From NCBI GenBank assembly GCA_035762565.1, contig DASTOJ010000050.1, positions 1 through 10,150 of the forward strand: 10,150 nt of DNA, written 5' to 3'. The notes beneath the pieces were generated by a model. It saw only the letters and a list, made by a program, of their open reading frames with translations, had not been told where the DNA came from and searched no databases. The stretch is from AR5 sp035762565. GTDB taxonomy: Bacteria > Methylomirabilota > Methylomirabilia > Rokubacteriales > CSP1-6. Positions within the stretch are counted from its first letter, which is position 1. Every line of letters starts with the position of its first letter. This document shows positions 1-5,631 of this stretch, piece by piece. The translations under genes were made by a program, and so were the position numbers.

Positions 1-476
1 ACGGCGTTGCCCACCACACCGTGCGGCACGGACAGCCACTTGCCGTCCACGCGCGCGGATGCCTGGAAGACGTCGTAGTACCCGCCCTGGGCCTTGCCGA
101 TCGGCTCGGCCACATCCGAGACGTCGATCAGCGCGTTCTGGTAGAGCTGCGGCCAGTTCCACAGCATCTGGATGATGTCCGCCCCGCTGCCGGACTGGAC
201 GGCGGCGGTGATGCGCGGCTGCAGGTCGTTGGCGTTGATGAACTCGAACTGCACCTCCGCGCCCAGCGCCTTGGATGCCTCCGGCGCCTGCCGCTTGAGC
301 TCCACGTCGGCCTCGGGGATGAAGTCGTTCCAGCGCACGATGTGCAGCTTGCTGCCCTGCGCCCAGGCCGGCGCCTGCCGCGCCGCCAGGATCCCCTCGA
401 TGCCGGCGCCCGTGACCGCCGCGACGGCGCCGGAGAGTTTGAGGAAGTACCGGCGATTCATGACCTCTGCGTCCAT
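1..476 (-). CDS. Extracellular solute-binding protein of a sugar-type ABC transporter, Tat-exported (partial; C-terminus beyond left edge)
   Basis: About 158 N-terminal residues are visible. The protein starts MDAEVMNRRYFLKLSG: a twin-arginine motif (RRYFLK, residues 8-13), a hydrophobic Ala/Gly-rich stretch and a likely AWA-Q cleavage near residue 39, so folded export to the periplasm is expected. The mature part (KLHIVRWNDFIPEAD, then GSGADIIQMLWNWPQLYQ) matches family 1 (MalE/UgpB-like) solute-binding proteins, which capture a ligand and deliver it to an ABC permease. The ligand cannot be told. The start at 476 is chosen because AGGAGG (483-488 on the complementary strand) lies 6 nt upstream; a second ATG at 461 would also keep the Tat signal. 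A promoter with a palindrome lies upstream (538-567), so it is probably transcribed separately from the MFS gene. Permease and ATPase genes would lie beyond the window, if present. Family call is firm; substrate unknown. Confidence 0.85.
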   Translation of the reverse strand, partial: MDAEVMNRRYFLKLSGAVAAVTGAGIEGILAARQAPAWAQGSKLHIVRWNDFIPEADVELKRQAPEASKALGAEVQFEFINANDLQPRITAAVQSGSGADIIQMLWNWPQLYQNALIDVSDVAEPIGKAQGGYYDVFQASARVDGKWLSVPHGVVGNA

Positions 477-537
477 GCGGATCCTCCTTGATCGCGCTAC
501 GGGGAGTGCGGGCTAAACCTCCGAGAAAAGTGACGAA

Positions 538-547
538 GTGATATCAC
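538..547. promoter_or_regulatory. Palindromic operator candidate overlapping the -10 box
   Basis: GTGATATCAC is a perfect 10-bp palindrome that covers the -10 hexamer of the promoter above. On the plus strand an AAGTGA half-site occurs at 536-541 and again 8 bp away at 528-533. A dimeric repressor bound here would block the polymerase. No regulator gene is in the window, so the protein family cannot be named; short palindromes of this size are used by GntR-type and other helix-turn-helix repressors. Confidence 0.4.
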
Positions 548-567
548 CCCAGGGGGTGGGGTGTCAA
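538..567 (-). promoter_or_regulatory. Sigma70-type promoter of the solute-binding protein gene
   Basis: Reading the minus strand, a perfect TTGACA (567-562) is followed by an 18-nt spacer and TATCAC (543-538), which matches the TATAAT consensus at 4 of 6 positions. Transcription would start near 531 and give a leader of about 55 nt ending in a strong Shine-Dalgarno. The placement between the end of the MFS gene and the solute-binding protein gene is right for this function. Activity is inferred from sequence alone. Confidence 0.55.
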
Positions 568-582
568 CCGGCCAACCCGCCC

Positions 583-602
583 GACGCGCGACGCCGCGCG
601 TC
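583..602 (-). terminator. Stem-loop at the end of the MFS gene
   Basis: GACGCGCG and CGCGCGTC form a perfect 8-bp stem around the 4-nt loop ACGC. The stem overlaps the MFS stop codon (601-603). No U-tract follows in the minus direction, so it is not a textbook intrinsic terminator. It may act as an mRNA 3'-end stabiliser or a weak terminator separating the MFS gene from the promoter downstream. Confidence 0.35.
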
Positions 603-1830
603 AGCGCGCGGCCGTTGCGACGGCGTCGAATGCGGGGACCGCGCGCGGGGGCCGGAACGTCAGCGCCAGCGCGACGGCCAGCACGCCGATCACGAACGAG
701 CCACCGTAGAGCCACGCGTAGGAGCCGAGCCGGTCGTAGAGCGCGCCCCCCGCGTAGGAGCCGATGCCCATGCCGAGCGTGGAGATCAGGAAGACGCCGC
801 CGTAGGCCGCCCCCATGACCTTCTCGCCGAAGTACTCGCGCGTCACCAGCGCGTAGAGCGGCATGACGCCCCCGTACGCGACGCCGAACGCGACGGCCAG
901 GCCGTAGAAGAGCGAGACCTCGCGCGTGACCAGGTAGACCGGGATCATGGCGGCCTGGAGTGCCAGCCCGGCGATCAGCGTGGGCTTGGCGCCGAAGCGA
1001 TCGGCCAGCAGTCCGCCACCGATCCGCCCGGCGATCGACGCCAGGCCGGAGACTCCCAGCGCCGTCGCCGCCGCCATCGCGCCGACGCCCTGGTCGGTGG
1101 CGTGCGTCACCATGTGGAAGATGGGGCCCGAGTGGGCGGCGCAGCAGGCGAAGTGCGTCAGCGCGATCGCCCAGAACTGGGGCGCGGCGACGACCTCGCG
1201 CGTGGAGTACTCCCGGCCGGCGCGAGCGGCGCCGCCCATGGCGGCGGCGCCCACGTCGCCGGGCTGCTCGCGGAGCACCAGGGCCATCGGCACGATCACC
1301 AGCCACGCCAGGTCGCCGATGACGAGGAGCGCGACGCGCCAGTCCCACAGGCTCGTGAGCGCGCGGGCCAGCGGCGCGATCACCAGGATCCCCACGCCGA
1401 TGCCCGAGGAGACCAGCGCCACCGCCAGGCCGCGGCGCGTGGTGAACCACTTGGTCGCCGTCGAGGTCAGCGGCGCGTAGAAGGCGCCCACGGCGAAGCC
1501 GACCATGAAGCCGAACGTCACGTAGAGCTGCCACAGCGCCTGCACCTGGCTCGACAGCACGAGCCCCAGGCCCAGCAGCAGGCCGCCGGCCAGGGCCACG
1601 GCGCGGGTGCCGAGGCGGTCGGAGAGCGCGCCCCAGAAGAACGAGCCCAACCCCATGGCGATCCAGTTCAGGAGCGCCACCGAGGAGATCGCGCCCCGGC
1701 TCCAGCCCATGCTCTCGGCCATCGGCTTGAGGAACACGCCCAGCGAGAAGAGCGCCCCCATGCCGAGGCAGATGATGAGCGCGGAGGCGCCCACGACGAT
1801 CCAGCCGTAGAAGAGTCGGCGCTGACCCAT
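601..1830 (-). CDS. MFS transporter, oxalate/formate antiporter or monocarboxylate transporter type
   Basis: This is an intact 409-residue inner-membrane transporter with about 12 hydrophobic segments, the normal size for the family. The N-terminus has the FYGWIVVGAS motif typical of the OFA/MCT-like branch, which moves small organic anions. Motif A appears between TM2 and TM3 (GALSDRLGTR, near residues 67-76), with a related copy between TM8 and TM9 (GGLLADRFGAK). A charged central loop (LREQPGDVGAAAMGGAARAGREYSTREV) separates the halves. The start codon at 1830 has no Shine-Dalgarno; a TATCGT -10-like element (1847-1842) would give a leader of only about 5 nt. It diverges from the MscS gene and lies upstream of the solute-binding protein gene, which has its own promoter. 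Substrate cannot be assigned; family call is strong. Confidence 0.9.
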   Translation of the reverse strand: MGQRRLFYGWIVVGASALIICLGMGALFSLGVFLKPMAESMGWSRGAISSVALLNWIAMGLGSFFWGALSDRLGTRAVALAGGLLLGLGLVLSSQVQALWQLYVTFGFMVGFAVGAFYAPLTSTATKWFTTRRGLAVALVSSGIGVGILVIAPLARALTSLWDWRVALLVIGDLAWLVIVPMALVLREQPGDVGAAAMGGAARAGREYSTREVVAAPQFWAIALTHFACCAAHSGPIFHMVTHATDQGVGAMAAATALGVSGLASIAGRIGGGLLADRFGAKPTLIAGLALQAAMIPVYLVTREVSLFYGLAVAFGVAYGGVMPLYALVTREYFGEKVMGAAYGGVFLISTLGMGIGSYAGGALYDRLGSYAWLYGGSFVIGVLAVALALTFRPPRAVPAFDAVATAAR

Positions 1831-1840
1831 GCGCGGGATT

Positions 1841-1847
1841 TACGATA
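1841..1847. promoter_or_regulatory. Two-way -10 element between MFS and MscS genes
   Basis: The heptamer TACGATA reads TACGAT on the plus strand and TATCGT on the minus strand, so both fit the TAnnnT pattern of a sigma70 -10 box. A start 7-8 nt beyond each end would give leaders of roughly 5 nt for the MFS gene (ATG at 1830) and for MscS (ATG at 1859). No good -35 is seen on either side. The call rests on position and pattern in very GC-rich DNA. Confidence 0.35.
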
Positions 1848-1858
1848 GCATGCCTCGC

Positions 1859-2896
1859 ATGTGGCCTCTCGTCTGGCCCGCCGTCGCCTTCGTCGTCGCC
1901 AGCGCCGTCGCGCTGCTCTTCCGCAAGGCCCTGACGACGGCCCTGCGCCGCTGGCTCGGCCCGGCCAGCGTCGAGGTCTTCCTGGACGCCACCCGGCTGC
2001 CGTCGATCCTGTGGTGTCTCGTCCTCGGCCTGTTCGTCGCCATCGAGATGGTCGAGCTGCCGCGGCGCATGGCCTCCCAGCTGCGCACGATCCTGGAAGC
2101 CGCCATCATCCTGTCGGTCACGTTCACGGTCGCCGGCGTGCTGGGCTCGCTGGCAGCGGCGGCCGGCGAGCGGCGCGCGCTGGGCATCGGCGTGACCGGG
2201 CTCGCCCGGACGGCGGTGCGCGGTGCGGTGCTCATCGTCGGCTTCCTCGTGCTGCTGGACGCTCTCGGCGTGCAGATCGCGCCGCTGCTCACCGCCCTCG
2301 GCGTGGGCGGCCTCGCCGTGGCCCTGGCGCTGCAGGACACGCTCTCCAACCTGTTCGCCGGCGTCCACCTGCTCGCCGACAAGCCGATCCGCGTCGGCGA
2401 CTACGTGAAGATCGCCGACGCGATCGAGGGCTACGTCGTCGACGTCGGCTGGCGCTCGACGCGGGTGCGGATGCTGCAGAACAACGTGGTGATCGTGCCC
2501 AACAAGCGCGTGGCCGAGTCGATCATCACCAACTACGACATGCCCGAACGCCGCATGGCCCTGCTGGTGCCGGTCAGTGTCGGCTACGACACCGATCCCG
2601 ACCACGTCGAGCGCGTGCTGCTGGACGAGACCCAGCGGGCGGCCGGCGAGGTGGCCGGGCTCCTCGCCGACCCGCCGCTGGTCCGTCTCATCCCGGGATT
2701 CGGCGACTACTCGCTGAACTTCACCCTGGTGTGCCAGGTCGCTTCCTTCGTGGACCAGTATCCGGTGCAGCACGAGCTGCGCAAGCGCATCCTCCGTCGC
2801 TTCCGGGCCGAGGGCATCGAGATCCCCTACCCTGTCCGCGTCATCCAGACGCGCGGCGCGACGGGCGACTCCCCAGCCGACCCCGCCACACCGTAG
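1859..2896 (+). CDS. MscS-family mechanosensitive ion channel
   Basis: This encodes a 345-residue inner-membrane channel of the small-conductance mechanosensitive family, which opens on membrane tension to release solutes during osmotic downshock. About four or five hydrophobic segments precede or form the core (near 5-22, 47-66, 80-102, 117-137). They are followed by the pore-lining TM3 with the family pattern GVGGLAVALALQDTLSNLFAG (about 148-168), then the beta domain (KPIRVGDYVKI; VGWRSTRVRMLQNNVVIVPN) and the alpha/beta C-terminal domain ending in GIEIPYPVRVIQ. It is longer than E. coli MscS (about 286 residues) because of extra N-terminal helices. Start choice: Met at 1829, 1850 and 1859 are all in frame; none has a Shine-Dalgarno. 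I prefer 1859 because it lies clear of the putative -10 and directly precedes the first hydrophobic stretch; 1850 is the main alternative. Confidence 0.9.
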   Translation: MWPLVWPAVAFVVASAVALLFRKALTTALRRWLGPASVEVFLDATRLPSILWCLVLGLFVAIEMVELPRRMASQLRTILEAAIILSVTFTVAGVLGSLAAAAGERRALGIGVTGLARTAVRGAVLIVGFLVLLDALGVQIAPLLTALGVGGLAVALALQDTLSNLFAGVHLLADKPIRVGDYVKIADAIEGYVVDVGWRSTRVRMLQNNVVIVPNKRVAESIITNYDMPERRMALLVPVSVGYDTDPDHVERVLLDETQRAAGEVAGLLADPPLVRLIPGFGDYSLNFTLVCQVASFVDQYPVQHELRKRILRRFRAEGIEIPYPVRVIQTRGATGDSPADPATP

Positions 2897-2919
2897 CCCA
2901 TCCGAAATCGAGCAAGAAC

Positions 2920-2935
2920 GGACCCCACGGGGTCC
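2920..2935. terminator. Stem-loop after the MscS gene, possible two-way terminator
   Basis: GGACCC and GGGTCC form a perfect 6-bp stem around CACG, 23 nt after the MscS stop. The plus strand has no U-run after it (TTGCGG). In the minus direction it is followed by GTTCTTGCTCGATTT, a modestly T-rich tail. It lies between convergent genes, where terminators serving both strands are expected. Confidence 0.4.
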
Positions 2936-2952
2936 TTGCGGGCGATCGAGGG

Positions 2953-2977
2953 GCGCCCCGGCTGGAGCCGGGGGCGC
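2953..2977. repeat. Long GC-rich inverted repeat between convergent genes
   Basis: The left arm GCGCCCCGGCT (2953-2963) pairs with AGCCGGGGGCGC (2966-2977), giving 11 bp with one bulged G and a very small loop. It is the strongest of the three stem-loops in this 129-bp gap. It may add to termination or mRNA end protection for one or both converging transcripts. Confidence 0.4.
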
Positions 2978-2996
2978 GCCGGGCACTGGGGGGAGA

Positions 2997-3015
2997 GGGG
3001 CCATGTCAGGGCCCC
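2997..3015 (-). terminator. Stem-loop just after the Spy-like gene
   Basis: GGGGCC (2997-3002) pairs with GGCCCC (3010-3015) around a 7-nt loop. It starts about 10 nt after the stop codon of the minus-strand Spy-like gene. No U-tract follows, so factor-independent termination is uncertain. Confidence 0.3.
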
Positions 3016-3025
3016 CCAACGTAAG

Positions 3026-3490
3026 TCAAGACCGCTGGTGCGGAGCCCGGTTGTGGTGACGGCCGTGCGGGCCGCGCTCCATCATCTTGGCGAAGAGCTC
3101 GCGCTGGTCGGGATTGAGGATCGGGCCGATCTGCTTGAGCGCGCTCACGCGCTGCTGCATCTGCTGCGCGAGCAGCGTCTGGATCTCGGCCTGCTTGGCC
3201 GCGAGCGTCGCGTCGTCGGCGCCGTTGAGCGCCAGCCGCCGCAATTCGGTCTGGGCGGCGCGCAGGCTGCGGTGCTGCTGCCGCTGCGCCTCGACGTCGC
3301 GCGCGGCGTTGAGCTGGCGGAAGGCCTGCAGCTGATCGTCGGTCAGCCCCAGCTTCTGCTGCAGGCGGTCCTCCCAGCGGCTAGGCTGGCCGGGGCCGGT
3401 CTGGGCGTTGGCGGCGTAGAGTGCGGTGGCCGTGAACAGCGTGGCGACCAGCGTCAAGGCGGCGGCGCGGAACGCGTTCGTCGCTCTCAT
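3026..3490 (-). CDS. Small periplasmic Spy/CpxP-like (LTxxQ) protein
   Basis: This encodes 154 residues. An N-terminal signal peptide (MRATNAFRAAALTLVATLFT, then ALYAANA-Q) predicts export to the periplasm. The mature part is Gln/Arg-rich and helical, with two copies of the LTxxQ-like pattern that marks the Spy/CpxP/ZraP group: LTDDQ (49-53) and LNPDQ (125-129). Known members are stress-induced chaperones or sensors of envelope or metal stress. The C-terminus PHGRHHNRAPH has four His residues that could bind metal (inference). A strong GGGAGGT lies 8 nt before the ATG at 3490, fixing the start. No CpxR/BaeS-type two-component genes are visible nearby. It converges with the MscS gene, and both suggest envelope stress responses, though a link is not shown. 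Confidence 0.8.
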   Translation of the reverse strand: MRATNAFRAAALTLVATLFTATALYAANAQTGPGQPSRWEDRLQQKLGLTDDQLQAFRQLNAARDVEAQRQQHRSLRAAQTELRRLALNGADDATLAAKQAEIQTLLAQQMQQRVSALKQIGPILNPDQRELFAKMMERGPHGRHHNRAPHQRS

Positions 3491-3515
3491 CGAAGCGCAC
3501 CTCCCGTGTGATTTG

Positions 3516-3549
3516 GCCGGATCAGGGTACCGGCTCGTCCTGTAGGACG
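3516..3549 (-). promoter_or_regulatory. Upstream region of the Spy-like gene with two inverted repeats
   Basis: GCCGG (3516-3520) and CCGGC (3530-3534) are inverted repeats, and CGTCCT-GT-AGGACG (3536-3549) is a second one. A TACCCT sequence on the minus strand (3529-3524) fits a weak -10 and would give a leader of about 27 nt ending in the Shine-Dalgarno. These are candidate operator sites or chance GC palindromes; no -35 was found. Confidence 0.25.
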
Positions 3550-3568
3550 CGCGGGCGGGGGCGCGTAT

Positions 3569-3909
3569 TTACGCCGCGAGCGGGCGCCGGCGCTCGCGCA
3601 CCAGGGCCAGGATGACGACCCCGCCAGCCCGATCCAGGGCCCGCGGCGGCCACCTGCCGCCTGCACCAGATCGCCGAAGGCGAACGGTCCCAGCGTCACA
3701 CCAGCCCGGCCAGCACCGGCGTCGAGACGCCCTCGCCGGTCCAGGCGATCGCCAGCGTGCAGGCGGTGGAGCCGGCCCCGGCCAGGACGAGCGGCAGGCG
3801 CCGCCGTCCCCCGAACAGCCGGTCGGAGAGCATGCCGAACAGCACGCGTCCCGTCATGCCAGTAGGCGGACAGGGACGAGCCGGCCTGGGCGAGCGTACG
3901 CCCGGTCAC
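3569..3909 (-). pseudogene. Decayed C-terminal remnant of an MFS transporter
   Basis: No single reading frame is intact, but successive minus-strand frames give clear MFS pieces in the right order. From 3909: TLAQAGSSLSAYW. From 3857 in another frame: MTGRVLFGMLSDRLFGGRRR (the loop between TM8 and TM9), then the TM9-like LPLVLAGAGSTACTLAIAW, ending at a TGA (3698-3696). In the first frame again: TLGPFAFGDLVQAAGG and GPWIGLAG (TM11-TM12). In a further frame: VVILALVRERRRPLAA and stop TAA (3571-3569). At least three frame changes are needed, TM10 appears deleted, and the whole N-terminal half is missing. Its 5' end overlaps the kdsB stop by 4 nt (GTGA). It was probably the last gene of the aldolase-LLM-kdsB operon before decay. 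It is too different from the intact MFS gene at 601-1830 to be called a recent copy. Assembly errors could explain some frame changes but not the deletions. Confidence 0.8.
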
Positions 3910-4637
3910 GAGCGGGCGGCGAGGCGGGCCTCGGCGGCCCGGAGATCCTCCTCGGTGTCGACGCCGATCGTGGGCTCGGTCGTTTCCGTCACCGTGATCG
4001 AGATGCCGTTCTCGAGGAAGCGCAGCTGCTCGAGGCCCTCGGTCCGCTCCAGCGTGGACGGCGGCAGGCGATGAAAGGCCTCCAGCGCGGCCTCGCGGTA
4101 GGCGTAGAGGCCGACGTGCTTGTAGCGCACGGCGCCGCGCCCGTCGCGGTCGAACGGAATGCCGTACTTCGAGAAGTAGAGCGCACGGCCGCCCGCGCCG
4201 AAGACGACCTTGTTCACCTGGTGGGCGTCCACCTCCTCGGGCGTCGCGCGGATGCAGAGCGTGCTCACCTGCGTGTCGGGGGCCGTGCGGAACGGCAGGA
4301 CGAGGAGCGCGATGTGGCCCGGCGTCACGAACGGCTCGTCGCCCTGGACGTTGACGTAGACGTCGGCGGCGCGCGTCTGCGCGACCTCCCAGACGCGGTC
4401 GGTCCCCGAGGGATGCTCGGGCGACGTCATGACGACCGGGATGTCGAGCGCCCGGCAGGCCGCGGCGACCTCGTCGGCGTCCGTCGCCACCAGCACCTCG
4501 TCGAGCGCCGGCGCCCGCCGCGCCGCCTCGTACACCCGGGCCACCAGCGGCCGGCCGGCGAGGGGGCGCAGCACCTTGCGCGGCAGGCGGGTGGAGGCCA
4601 GGCGCGCGGGGATCACGCCGAGGACGCGCAGCGCCAT
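3906..4637 (-). CDS. kdsB: 3-deoxy-manno-octulosonate cytidylyltransferase (CMP-Kdo synthetase)
   Basis: This 243-residue cytosolic enzyme (the family is about 245-250) activates Kdo with CTP to CMP-Kdo for the lipopolysaccharide inner core. Visible family motifs: GVIPARLASTRLPRKVL (7-23, nucleotide binding), HPSGTDRVWEVA (75-86), YVNVQGDEPF (94-103, metal/CTP site), RYKHVGLYAYR (171-181), TLERTEGLEQLRFLENG (195-211) and TIGVDTEEDL (223-232). One motif departs from the common form: SR(A/S)PIPYDR is SKYGIPFDR here (156-164). The gene follows the LLM oxidoreductase after 4 nt with no Shine-Dalgarno, so it is probably translationally coupled. Its stop overlaps the first codon of the MFS remnant. 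It implies a Gram-negative envelope. No other Kdo genes (kdsA, kdsC, kdsD, waaA) are in view. Confidence 0.93.
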   Translation of the reverse strand: MALRVLGVIPARLASTRLPRKVLRPLAGRPLVARVYEAARRAPALDEVLVATDADEVAAACRALDIPVVMTSPEHPSGTDRVWEVAQTRAADVYVNVQGDEPFVTPGHIALLVLPFRTAPDTQVSTLCIRATPEEVDAHQVNKVVFGAGGRALYFSKYGIPFDRDGRGAVRYKHVGLYAYREAALEAFHRLPPSTLERTEGLEQLRFLENGISITVTETTEPTIGVDTEEDLRAAEARLAARS

Positions 4638-4641
4638 CGGC

Positions 4642-5631
4642 TCAGGGGAACGCGCGGAGCGTGCGCAGGAGCGCGGCGCGGTCGGCGCCGGCCGGGGCGA
4701 ACGGCACGATCACCGGCTGGGTGAGCCCCGACCCCGCGAACTCGGCTATGCGGGCGCGGCAGAACGCCTCGTCGCCGACCACGCCGAGGCCGTCGAGCAT
4801 GCGCGGCGAGATGCGCTTCACCGCCCCCGCGCGGTCGCCCGCCGCCCAGGCCGCGCTCACCGCGTCCACCTCGTCGGCGTACCCGGCGGTGCGGAAGAAC
4901 GCCTGGTAGACGTCGACCGTCGCGTAGCCCGTGATGTCGCGCGCCAGCGTCTCGCGGGCGGCGGCCAGGTCGTCGGTGACGCAGGCGCGGACGAACGAGG
5001 CGATCTCGAAGCCCTCCAGCGTGCGCCCGGCCCGGCGGGCGCCCGCCTCCAGGTGAGCGATCGAGGCCGCCACCGCTTCGGGCGGGATCCAGTTGAGCAG
5101 CACGCCGTCGGCGATCTCGCCGGCCAGCTCGAGCATCTCGGGACCGAGCGCGGCGAGATAGACGCGCACGGGGGCGGCCGGCTGCGGCGCCGTGAGCCGG
5201 AAGTTGCGCACGCGATAGAACTTGCCGTCGACGGTGACCCGCTCGCCGCCGGCGACCTTGCGCACGATCTCGACGGCCTCGCGGATCTGGGCGAGCGCCG
5301 TCGAGAAGGGGAGCCCGTGCCACTGTTGCACGATGACCCGGCTCGACAGGCCGAGGCCGAGCGCGAAGCGGCCGGGCGCCAGGTGGTTCAGCGTGGCCGT
5401 CGCCATCCCGAGAATCACCGGCGTGCGCGTCTGCACCGGCAGCACGCCGTTGGCGACGTTGAGGCGCGTCGTGTGGGTGGCGACCACGGTCGACATCACG
5501 AGCGCGTCGTGGCCGGACGTCTCGCCCAGCCAGGCCGTGTGATAGCCGCGCGCCTCCGCCTCGCGGGCGGCAGCCACGAACTCCGCCAGGGGTAGCGGCG
5601 TGAGGCCGGCCAGCACGATCCCCAGCCGCAT
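4642..5631 (-). CDS. LLM-class flavin- or F420-dependent oxidoreductase
   Basis: This 329-residue protein has the bacterial-luciferase-like (beta/alpha)8 fold. It starts MRLGIVLAGLTPLPLAEFV and continues with GYHTAWLGETSGHDALV (29-45), a region that forms part of the cofactor pocket. GRFALGLGLSSRVIVQQWHG (87-106) and VYLAALGPEMLELAGEIADGVLLNW (157-181) are characteristic of F420-dependent Mer-like members, so F420 is the more likely cofactor, though FMN cannot be excluded. Such enzymes oxidise or reduce small organic molecules or methylene-tetrahydromethanopterin; the substrate is unknown here. The start at 5631 is set by the family's usual N-terminus and by a TGATG junction with the aldolase stop (1-nt overlap), which indicates translational coupling. 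kdsB follows after 4 nt. Confidence 0.88.
   Translation of the reverse strand: MRLGIVLAGLTPLPLAEFVAAAREAEARGYHTAWLGETSGHDALVMSTVVATHTTRLNVANGVLPVQTRTPVILGMATATLNHLAPGRFALGLGLSSRVIVQQWHGLPFSTALAQIREAVEIVRKVAGGERVTVDGKFYRVRNFRLTAPQPAAPVRVYLAALGPEMLELAGEIADGVLLNWIPPEAVAASIAHLEAGARRAGRTLEGFEIASFVRACVTDDLAAARETLARDITGYATVDVYQAFFRTAGYADEVDAVSAAWAAGDRAGAVKRISPRMLDGLGVVGDEAFCRARIAEFAGSGLTQPVIVPFAPAGADRAALLRTLRAFP

Noticed and set aside
538..1848. Plus-strand open frame of 436 codons opposite the MFS gene
   Set aside because: It is rich in Arg, Ala, His and Glu with no recognisable domain, and it is the complement of strongly supported MFS codons.
497..3019. Very long minus-strand open frame (840 codons) spanning the MFS and MscS genes
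   Set aside because: It is antisense or out of frame to two clear membrane-protein genes, has Arg/Asp/His/Gly-rich low-complexity composition, and shows no family motif. Such shadows are common in high-GC DNA.
3487..3909. A 140-codon minus-strand frame as a real gene
   Set aside because: Only pieces of it resemble MFS segments; the rest is out-of-frame translation of the same decayed transporter. It is reported as a pseudogene instead.
3612..4724. Plus-strand open frame opposite kdsB and the MFS remnant
   Set aside because: The minus strand carries unmistakable KdsB motifs here; the plus frame is low-complexity shadow sequence.
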